A DNA stretch of 10,129 nucleotides from Planctomycetaceae bacterium (GTDB lineage Bacteria; Planctomycetota; Planctomycetia; Pirellulales; Thermoguttaceae). Shown here one piece after another: positions 1-6,081 of the stretch. Both the position numbers and the translations under genes were made by a program. The notes beneath the pieces were generated by a model. It was not told the origin of the DNA. It ran no database searches and worked only from the letters and a program-made list of their open reading frames with translations. The DNA lies in contig WRMR01000144.1 in NCBI GenBank assembly GCA_009776995.1, positions 1 to 10,129 on the forward strand, in the 5' to 3' direction. Within the stretch, counting starts at the first letter, position 1. Each line of letters starts with the position of its first letter.

Positions 1-555
1 GGAGGGAGCGTGATTGCCGTGACGGACGAAACGGCCGCCACAGGAAGTACAAAGAGTTTGAAAGTCTATAAGGGAAATCATGTCCTCAATCCCTGGGATC
101 CCCAGATTTCGCAGTTTTTCGAGTATCGCGGTGGTGTGTTTTCCGGTTCGTTCGACCTTCGTTTGGATGAAGGTGCCTCCATGGTCTTTGAATGCAGGGA
201 TTGGCCGCACCTCGACAAGACGCGGAGCCGTTTCCGTTCAGCGTATGTGACAGGTCCGTATTTCCAGGTGCGCCCTGACGGAATGCTGACCACCCATCAT
301 TTGGAACTGTTCCCAATACCCTATCGCCAGTGGGTTCATTTCGAATTCAAAATCCAGCTTCCCTCAAATACCGCTGATACCGAATCCGGAAAAACATTTT
401 CGCTTACCGTGACGTTGCCGGGAGAAGAGCCGCGCGTCTTTGACGGAATCGTTTGTCCCAGGCAAATCCGGGGCATTGACTGGATCAGCTTTCACACTTT
501 CGGCAACGCCAAGTCCGTCTATTATATCGATAACCTGAAAGTGACGAAGGAATGA
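1..555 (+). CDS. C-terminal part of an exported-type protein with a beta-sandwich (LamG/concanavalin-like) domain; 5' end outside window
   Basis: The frame is open from base 1 (GGA GGG AGC GTG...) and stops with TGA at 553-555, so the 184 visible codons are probably the tail of a longer protein. The GTG at 10 has a purine-rich stretch in front of it, but it lies too close to the window edge to judge. The fragment opens with a VTDETAATGSTKSLKV-type segment (a 'bound plus enhanced beta-strand' motif). It continues with alternating hydrophobic strands, an FSGSFDLRL strand, a QWVHFEFKI strand and a closing YYIDNLKV strand. I recognise this pattern from C-terminal domains of large planctomycete and Lentisphaerae surface or carbohydrate-acting proteins, where a jelly-roll fold closes the chain. 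No catalytic residues can be assigned. It is followed by an 82-bp gap and the HzsA/FGE-like gene on the same strand; a functional link is possible but not shown. The fold assignment is an inference from the pattern. Confidence 0.7.
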   Translation, partial: GGSVIAVTDETAATGSTKSLKVYKGNHVLNPWDPQISQFFEYRGGVFSGSFDLRLDEGASMVFECRDWPHLDKTRSRFRSAYVTGPYFQVRPDGMLTTHHLELFPIPYRQWVHFEFKIQLPSNTADTESGKTFSLTVTLPGEEPRVFDGIVCPRQIRGIDWISFHTFGNAKSVYYIDNLKVTKE

Positions 556-574
556 TTGACCTCGATGCAGGAAG

Positions 575-603
575 TTGTTCACATTGAATGTTTATGCAAT
601 AAT
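575..603 (+). promoter_or_regulatory. Possible weak promoter upstream of the HzsA/FGE-like gene
   Basis: A TTGTTC element (575-580, 3 of 6 to TTGACA) lies 17 bp before AATAAT (598-603, 5 of 6 to TATAAT). Transcription would begin near 610, leaving a leader of about 28 nt that contains the AAGGA ribosome site at 626-630. The -35 match is poor, so read-through from the upstream gene is an equally good explanation. Confidence 0.3.
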
Positions 604-637
604 GATAGAAAAATGACACAAACACAAGGATCACACG

Positions 638-3600
638 ATGTCCCGCCAAACTCCCCTTCGATTTTTCCTGAGCATGATTTTCATGTTGTTGATTCTGCCG
701 CAATTTGCAGAGGGGTATGACAACGGCATTGTGCCGACCAATACCCCGGATTCGGCGCGGCGCATGATTCATAATCTTATCGATTCGTTTGGTAACCGTT
801 ATCCTCATGGAAACGACTATCTGAAACGACTCGACGTCATTGAAAGCCGGCTCAAGGCCGACCCGAACAATGTTGCCGCAGCGCAAGACCTGCAACGGTT
901 GATCCGTGAAGCGGCTCTGGCCAATCCTCTGCTGGATTTTGACAGAATTCTCTGCGTCCGTCGCAAGCAGGGACCGCATGGATCGCACGGTTTTACGGCA
1001 CTGAACGCCTACACGAATGATACGATTCCCCGGCTGGACTGGGACAACGAAATCGTCGTTTTAAGCAATCTCCGCAGTGAAGTCCAAATGACGCCGCTCT
1101 ATCGGCATCCTCGCACGACCATCCTGCGCGACCTCGCCCTGCATTTTGACGGCAAGCGGCTTCTGTTCTCCTCGATCGACGAACAAAACACCTGGGCCGT
1201 TTATGAAATTCAACTTGACGGCACCGGATTGAAAAAACTTTCGCCCGACGGTGCGGCGGACGTTGATTGGTTCGACGCCTGTTACCTGCCGGAAGACGGA
1301 GTGATTCTCAGTTGCTCCAACGCCGGTTTTCAAGGACTTCCCTGTGTCAACGGGGCGGCGAAAATGGCCAACCTTTACCGCATCGACAATAACAACGGCA
1401 TCGTCCGGCAACTGACATTTGAGCAGGACAGCGACTGGCACCCGCGCGTGATGAACGATGGCCGCATCATGTACCTTCGCTGGGAATATACCGACACGCC
1501 TCACTTTTTCAACCGGATTCTGTTCTCCATGATGCCGGACGGTCGTCAGCAGCGTGCCTTGTGGGGAAGCGGAAGCTATTTTCCCTCTGCGTACAAACAC
1601 CCGCGTCCGATTCCGGGACACCCGAGCATGATTCTCGGCGTTGTCAGTGGTCACCATTCGCTGCCCGAATCGGGACGCATGATGTTGCTCGATCCGAATG
1701 TCGGTTCCGCTTATCCGTTCCGACACGACCCGGAAACCAAGGAGTGGGGCCCCGAAGGTACGCACCTGAACATCATCCCGCGCGTGTTCCCCAAAGAGGT
1801 GACCGGTTGTATGCAGGAAATCCCCGGTTATGGGCGCGAAGTGATCGGCAACGTTTACGACGCCCAGGGCGGACTTGCCAAGTACACGTTTTTTGCACCA
1901 TACCCGCTCAATGAGAATTATTACATCACCAGTATGTGGCTCGACCACCAGGGAACCTGGGGCATCTGGCTGGTCGATCGCTTCGATAATCTTGTCAAGC
2001 TGTATGACCTGCCTGATGCAGGACTGTTCGAGCCGGTTCCGGTTGTTGTGCGGGAACGTCCGCCGGTGATGCCCGACGTGACGATGCCCGGGGAAACGGA
2101 AGGCGTCATGTTCATTGCCGACGTTTATCATGGCCGCGGACTGCCCGGTATTCCCCGTGGTACGGCAAAAAAACTCCGTATTTTCTCGTACCACTTTTGC
2201 TATTACATGACCGGCGGCCACGAAGCGGTCGGCCAGGAATCCACATGGGACATTAAGCGCGTTCTTGGAACCGTGCCGATTGAGGAAGACGGTTCCGTCA
2301 GTTTCAAGGTGCCCGCCAACACGCCGATTTCCATTCAGGTGCTTGATGAAAACGACCAGGCGATCCAGATTATGCAAAGCTGGACTGTCTGTATGCCGGG
2401 CGAGCAGTTGGCCTGTGTCGGCTGTCATGAATATCCCAGGGACGTGGTGCCGGCGACGATGGCAATTGCCGCACAAAAGCCTCCTCTGGAGATTCAACCC
2501 TGGTATGGCCCCCATCGGCCGTTCGGGTATGAAACCGAGGTTCAGCCTGTTTTGGATCAATATTGTACCGGATGTCACAACGACACGAACAAAGCCGAAT
2601 GCGGTATCCTTTCCTTTGTACCACATAACACAGGGAACTGGCGAACGGACACTTCGTATCAGGCACTCAACCCTTATTTGCGGCGTCCCGGCCCTGAAAT
2701 TGAAATCACGACGAAAATCCCGATGGATTATCACGCCGGCACAAACGAACTGATCCAGCGGCTTCGCAAAGGACATCACGGTGTCCAACTGGATCAGGAA
2801 GCGTGGGACCGATTGCACACCTGGATCGATCTGAACGTGCCGTATCGTGGTGACTGGCAGTCGCCGGACATGGAAAAACGCCGCTTGGAATTGCAGGAAC
2901 TTTACGCCGGCATGGACACCAATCCCGAAGCGGAATTTCGGCAGGCAATGGCCCAAAAAACGAAAAACGCCAAACGGATGGCCGATGTTCCCCCGGAAAA
3001 AATCAAGGAGCTGATGCAGCCGAAAAAGGACAACCTTTCTCTTCCTCAATGGCCATTCACCTTTTGGACCGCCAAACGCTATCAAGGGGAAGATTCCGTA
3101 CTGGACATTGATTTTGGCAGCGGGCAGAGTATCCGTTTCCGCAAAATTCCGGCGGGAGAATTCATCATGGGGTCACTTGACGGTTATCCCGATGAATTTC
3201 CGCGAAAGATCGTTCGGATTGAGAAACCGTTCTGGATCGCGGAGTCGGAACTGACAAACGGCCAATACGGTGTTTATGATCCGATTCATGATACCGGTTA
3301 TGCCAAGCAGAACTGCAAAGACCATGTTTCTCCCGGATACATTGCCAATCACCCGAATCAGCCGGTGGCCCGTGTCAGTTGGCAGGAAGCGATGAAGTTC
3401 TGTGATTGGCTCTCGGCAAAAACCGGGAAAAAGGTCAATCTCCCGACGGAAGCCCAGTGGGAATGGGCGGCACGCGCCGGATGTGACACGCGGTTCTATT
3501 TCGGTAACCATCTGGCCGACTATGTGCGGTTCGCCAATCTGGCCGATGCAAGTCTGCGTCAGACGATTCACGATTTCGAGGACAATCCGCCGGAACAGTT

Positions 3601-4000
3601 CGACCGGCGATATCCGGAAAACTTTGTTTCACAGATAGGCGGTTCGACGATTGCGATCCGGCGGTTTTTCCCCGTGGGACATCCGTTTCCGTTGCGCGAT
3701 GACCGTTACAACGACGGTTGGTACACGGTGGATTATGTCAAACAGCGGGACCCGAACGCCTGGGGACTCTACGATGTGATCGGCAACGTCTGGGAATGGA
3801 CACGATCGGATTATGCGCCTTATCCGTACAAGGAAGACGACGGCCGCAACGCCGGAGATGTTTCCCGAATGAAAGTGGTTCGTGGCGGCAGTCACTGGGA
3901 TCGTCCGAGTGTGATTGGAGCTTCGGTGCGTGTGCCGTTTGAGTCTTACCAGAAGGTACATCATGTCGGTTTCCGCCCCATCATCGAAATTGAGGAATAA
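638..4000 (+). CDS. Exported diheme protein: hydrazine synthase alpha-like propeller and middle domain fused to an FGE/SUMF1-type domain
   Basis: 1120 residues. The ATG at 638 is preceded by AAGGA (626-630, 7-nt spacing). Residues 1-26 form a Sec-type signal peptide: basic RQTPLR, a hydrophobic FFLSMIFMLLILP core, then an FAEG cleavage region. Export fits the heme motifs. Residues about 150-480 read as a TolB/PD40-like beta-propeller (repeats such as HFDGKRLLFSS and RVMNDGRIMYLRWEY). Residues about 485-600 match the hydrazine synthase alpha middle domain (KRVLGTVPIEEDGSVSFKVP, then SWTVCMPGEQLACVGCHE). CXXCH heme c motifs lie at C593-H597 and C643-H647; the second sits in a QPVLDQYCTGCHN context like planctomycete cytochrome domains. 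Residues about 825-1120 are an FGE/SUMF1-fold domain (IPAGEFIMGS 837-846, LPTEAQWEWAARAG, GNVWEW from 1049, RGGSHW from 1082, GFRP 1111-1114). Anammox hydrazine synthase alpha lacks this last domain. True hydrazine synthesis is unlikely because no beta or gamma subunits are seen; an unknown periplasmic redox role is more likely. Start, domains and hemes are visible; the function is not known. Confidence 0.9.
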   Translation: MSRQTPLRFFLSMIFMLLILPQFAEGYDNGIVPTNTPDSARRMIHNLIDSFGNRYPHGNDYLKRLDVIESRLKADPNNVAAAQDLQRLIREAALANPLLDFDRILCVRRKQGPHGSHGFTALNAYTNDTIPRLDWDNEIVVLSNLRSEVQMTPLYRHPRTTILRDLALHFDGKRLLFSSIDEQNTWAVYEIQLDGTGLKKLSPDGAADVDWFDACYLPEDGVILSCSNAGFQGLPCVNGAAKMANLYRIDNNNGIVRQLTFEQDSDWHPRVMNDGRIMYLRWEYTDTPHFFNRILFSMMPDGRQQRALWGSGSYFPSAYKHPRPIPGHPSMILGVVSGHHSLPESGRMMLLDPNVGSAYPFRHDPETKEWGPEGTHLNIIPRVFPKEVTGCMQEIPGYGREVIGNVYDAQGGLAKYTFFAPYPLNENYYITSMWLDHQGTWGIWLVDRFDNLVKLYDLPDAGLFEPVPVVVRERPPVMPDVTMPGETEGVMFIADVYHGRGLPGIPRGTAKKLRIFSYHFCYYMTGGHEAVGQESTWDIKRVLGTVPIEEDGSVSFKVPANTPISIQVLDENDQAIQIMQSWTVCMPGEQLACVGCHEYPRDVVPATMAIAAQKPPLEIQPWYGPHRPFGYETEVQPVLDQYCTGCHNDTNKAECGILSFVPHNTGNWRTDTSYQALNPYLRRPGPEIEITTKIPMDYHAGTNELIQRLRKGHHGVQLDQEAWDRLHTWIDLNVPYRGDWQSPDMEKRRLELQELYAGMDTNPEAEFRQAMAQKTKNAKRMADVPPEKIKELMQPKKDNLSLPQWPFTFWTAKRYQGEDSVLDIDFGSGQSIRFRKIPAGEFIMGSLDGYPDEFPRKIVRIEKPFWIAESELTNGQYGVYDPIHDTGYAKQNCKDHVSPGYIANHPNQPVARVSWQEAMKFCDWLSAKTGKKVNLPTEAQWEWAARAGCDTRFYFGNHLADYVRFANLADASLRQTIHDFEDNPPEQFDRRYPENFVSQIGGSTIAIRRFFPVGHPFPLRDDRYNDGWYTVDYVKQRDPNAWGLYDVIGNVWEWTRSDYAPYPYKEDDGRNAGDVSRMKVVRGGSHWDRPSVIGASVRVPFESYQKVHHVGFRPIIEIEE

Positions 4001-4021
4001 GGTTTTCTCCGGAATCATGAT

Positions 4022-4068
4022 AAGCCAACGTTATGGCGGTCACATCATGGCCGCCGTAACGTTGGTTT
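4022..4068 (+). terminator. Strong stem-loop between the HzsA/FGE-like gene and the SIS gene
   Basis: Arms 4025-4039 (CCAACGTTATGGCGG) and 4051-4065 (CCGCCGTAACGTTGG) pair over 15 bp with a single G-U wobble. The stem extends outward to about 18 bp through AAG/TTT (one more G-U pair). The loop is 11 nt. It begins 21 bp after the TAA at 3998-4000. The 3' side ends in a short TTT rather than a long U-tract, so it is a good but not perfect intrinsic terminator, and it could also stabilise the mRNA 3' end. Confidence 0.65.
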
Positions 4069-4071
4069 GAA

Positions 4072-4100
4072 TTGACAATTAACGCTCCCTCGATCATAAT
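4072..4100 (+). promoter_or_regulatory. Near-consensus sigma70-type promoter for the SIS-domain gene
   Basis: A perfect TTGACA -35 box (4072-4077) is separated by exactly 17 bp from CATAAT (4095-4100, 5 of 6 to TATAAT). It starts just after the terminator hairpin, 45-73 bp upstream of the ATG at 4145. Transcription should start near 4107, giving a leader of about 38 nt that carries AAGGA at 4128-4132. This is the best promoter in the window and implies that the SIS gene is transcribed independently of the upstream gene. Confidence 0.65.
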
Positions 4101-4144
4101 GAAAGACGAGATCAATTTTTCACAGAAAAGGAACCCTAGACCCC

Positions 4145-4711
4145 ATGACCGACCGAGAACGACTGGACGAATACAAAATTTTACTGACCTCGGCGGTGGC
4201 CGCGTTTGACTTTGGCCAACTGGAACCGGCGGTGCAACTGATCCGTGAGACATACCGCGCCGACCGCCAGATTTTCACTATCGGCAACGGCGGCAGTGCG
4301 GCGGTGGCCGTGCATCTTGCGGCGGATTTCGGCAAGAACATTGCCCAACCGGGCGAAAAACACCCGCGAATTATGACGCTTTGCGCCAATTCCTCCGCCC
4401 TGACCGCACTGGGAAACGACTGCGGCTACGACGAAACCTTTTCCGGCCAGCTTCGCAATTTCATGAACCCCGGTGACCTGCTGATCGCCGTCTCGTCCAG
4501 CGGCAACTCGCCGAACATCATCAAAGGAGTCGAGTATGCCCGGTCCAACGGCGGCAAGGTCATCGGTATGTCCGGCTTCAACGGTGGCAAGCTGAAACAA
4601 CTTGCCGACATTTCGTTGCATGTCTCGGTCGATGTCTATGAAGTGGTCGAGGACATGCATTCGATCTTTTGCCACGCCGTCATCCACGCGATGAAAGTAT
4701 GGAAGAGGTAG
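4145..4711 (+). CDS. SIS-domain sugar-phosphate isomerase, GmhA-like (sedoheptulose-7-phosphate isomerase family)
   Basis: 188 residues, about the size of GmhA and DiaA. The single SIS domain is complete: the phosphate-binding loop GNGGSA (47-52), the conserved ALGND segment (88-92), the serine-rich SSSGNSPN loop (117-124), a GMSGFNGGKL segment, and a C-terminal VVEDMHSIFCH helix (167-177). In E. coli GmhA the active site uses Glu65 and His180. From my own alignment, H172 matches His180, but the Glu65 position is D61 (HLAADF here, HFAEEL in E. coli). The protein is cytosolic with no signal peptide. GmhA makes D-glycero-D-manno-heptose 7-phosphate for LPS core or S-layer sugars; the enzyme here could act on that or on a related ketose phosphate. 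No heptose genes (hldE, gmhB, waaF) are in the window to confirm the pathway. A DiaA-type replication factor is a less likely alternative. AAGGA lies at 4128-4132, a rather long 12 nt from the start. Confidence 0.85.
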   Translation: MTDRERLDEYKILLTSAVAAFDFGQLEPAVQLIRETYRADRQIFTIGNGGSAAVAVHLAADFGKNIAQPGEKHPRIMTLCANSSALTALGNDCGYDETFSGQLRNFMNPGDLLIAVSSSGNSPNIIKGVEYARSNGGKVIGMSGFNGGKLKQLADISLHVSVDVYEVVEDMHSIFCHAVIHAMKVWKR

Positions 4712-4811
4712 TACCCCGACGATCCGTCCACCGCATGGGATACCTCAAGTTTCTGATTTCACATTCGACACCTGCTCTTCTTTTTCACCCCGGATTTCCC
4801 GATAACCACAC

Positions 4812-4839
4812 TTGCGGTTGATCGAATTGGCATTAGAAT
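4812..4839 (+). promoter_or_regulatory. Possible promoter upstream of nadA
   Basis: TAGAAT (4834-4839, 5 of 6 to TATAAT) is preceded at 16 bp by TTGCGG (4812-4817, 3 of 6). Transcription would start near 4846, just after the upstream in-frame ATG at 4845, which supports translation from 4893 instead. The -35 box is weak. The rest of the 181-bp gap after the SIS gene holds no clear hairpin or small gene. Confidence 0.3.
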
Positions 4840-4892
4840 TTTGAATGAAGATAACTTCTTTGGCGACAATGAAATGCAGGGAGAAAAGAAAC

Positions 4893-6035
4893 ATGGCCGA
4901 AACATCTGCTGGTGTCAAACCGCTTTCGCTTGCAGAATATACAACTTTAACAAACGATGAACTTGATACCCGAATCAAAGCTGTCCGGGAGATGCTCGGC
5001 GATCGCCTCTTGATTCTCGGGCACCACTACCAGCGGAGCGAGATCATCAGGCATGTCGATTTGACCGGCGACAGTTTTGCGCTCAGTCAGGCGGCGTCGC
5101 AGAACCGGGCTTGTGATTTCATCGTCTTTTGCGGTGTGCATTTCATGGCCGAGACGGCGGATGTGCTGGCCAACGCTCCGAAGAACCTCGCGGCGAGAGA
5201 CGGTCGCAGGGTGTTTGTGGCACTCGCCGATGCGGAGGCTGGTTGCCCGATGGCCGACACGGCGTCCCTGGAACAGGTCGAAACCGCTTGGGCGGAACTG
5301 GCGGGTCATTTCGACACCACCCGTATCATTCCGGTCACTTACGTCAATTCGACCGCCGCGATCAAAGCGTTTTGCGGCCGTCACGGCGGACTGGCCTGCA
5401 CGTCGTCGAACGCCATGGCCGTTTTGCAATGGGCTTTTGAACACGGCAACCGTGTCCTTTTTCTGCCCGACCAGATGCTGGGGCAAAACACCGCCCGAAA
5501 CATGGGTATCCCGCGTGAACAGACCTGCCTTTGGAACCGCGAGCAGGAACAATTGCAACCACAAACACCGGGTGCCGGCCTTACCGACTGCCGCGTCATT
5601 CTCTGGGACGGTGCCTGCCCGGTGCATTTGAAATTCGAACCGGGTGCCGTTGCCAAATCGCGGCACGACTTGCAGGATGTCAAGGTCATCGTCCACCCGG
5701 AATGTTATCCCGAAGTGGTCGGCCAGGCCGATTTCGCCGGTTCGACGAGCATGATCATCGACATGATTGCCGCGTCGGAGTCCGGGTCACGCTGGGCAAT
5801 CGGCACGGAATGGCACCTGGTTGAACGACTCGCCGGACAATACCCCGACCGCACGGTCACGACGCTTGGCCGGGTTGAAGCCGTGTGTGATACGATGGCA
5901 CAAACGCAACCGGCCAACCTGTGTCACGTTCTCGAACACATTGCCGCAGGCACACCGATCAACCAGGTCGCCGTCGATGAAGCCATTGCCCCCGACGCGC
6001 GCGTTTGCCTCGAACGAATGCTCGCGGCAAGATAG
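4893..6035 (+). CDS. nadA: Quinolinate synthase NadA ([4Fe-4S] enzyme of de novo NAD synthesis)
   Basis: 380 residues from the ATG at 4893, chosen because AGGGAG (4878-4883) sits 9 nt upstream. The in-frame ATGs at 4845 and 4869 have no ribosome site and would add a non-family MKITSLATMKCREKRN leader. NadA condenses iminoaspartate with dihydroxyacetone phosphate to quinolinate in the cytosol. Visible family motifs are LILGHHYQRSEI, LTGDSFALSQ, FCGVHFMAETADVL, VTYVNSTAAIKAFC, CTSSNA, FLPDQMLGQNTA, VHPECYPEV, GSTSMIIDMI and IGTEWHLVERL. The three expected cluster cysteines are C118 (AGCPMAD), C242 (GACPVH) and C344 (NLCHVLE), spread over the three pseudo-repeats as in characterised NadA proteins. 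The extra residues between the DQMLGQN and GACPVH motifs are typical of the longer planctomycete-type form. nadB and nadC are not in the window, so it appears to be a stand-alone gene convergent with ftsH. Confidence 0.95.
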   Translation: MAETSAGVKPLSLAEYTTLTNDELDTRIKAVREMLGDRLLILGHHYQRSEIIRHVDLTGDSFALSQAASQNRACDFIVFCGVHFMAETADVLANAPKNLAARDGRRVFVALADAEAGCPMADTASLEQVETAWAELAGHFDTTRIIPVTYVNSTAAIKAFCGRHGGLACTSSNAMAVLQWAFEHGNRVLFLPDQMLGQNTARNMGIPREQTCLWNREQEQLQPQTPGAGLTDCRVILWDGACPVHLKFEPGAVAKSRHDLQDVKVIVHPECYPEVVGQADFAGSTSMIIDMIAASESGSRWAIGTEWHLVERLAGQYPDRTVTTLGRVEAVCDTMAQTQPANLCHVLEHIAAGTPINQVAVDEAIAPDARVCLERMLAAR

Positions 6036-6066
6036 GTTTTTGGTTTCCTCCAGAGTCCACAAAAAC
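6036..6066. terminator. Weak inverted repeat between convergent nadA and ftsH
   Basis: GTTTTTG (6036-6042) pairs with CAAAAAC (6060-6066) over 7 bp, extended by one or two G-C pairs past a bulged A, with a loop of about 13 nt. It starts directly after the nadA stop and lies 16 bp past the ftsH stop, so it could serve both strands as a bidirectional terminator. The stem is AT-rich and weak, so confidence is low. Confidence 0.3.
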
Positions 6067-6081
6067 GCGGAGAATGGGTTG

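Noticed and set aside
1061..3085. 674-codon open frame on the minus strand, antisense to the HzsA/FGE-like gene
   Set aside because: It lies wholly inside a gene with clear domains, has no recognisable motif, and is the kind of antisense frame produced by codon bias.
638..4000. Reading the large gene as true hydrazine synthase (anammox)
   Set aside because: No hydrazine synthase beta or gamma subunit gene is seen, and the C-terminal FGE domain is foreign to that enzyme. Only the architecture of the first 650 or so residues is similar.
4181..4687. 168-codon minus-strand frame antisense to the SIS gene
   Set aside because: It is a shadow of a well-supported SIS domain gene.
4947..5696. 249-codon minus-strand frame antisense to nadA
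   Set aside because: The plus strand carries all the NadA motifs; the antisense translation shows no family signal.
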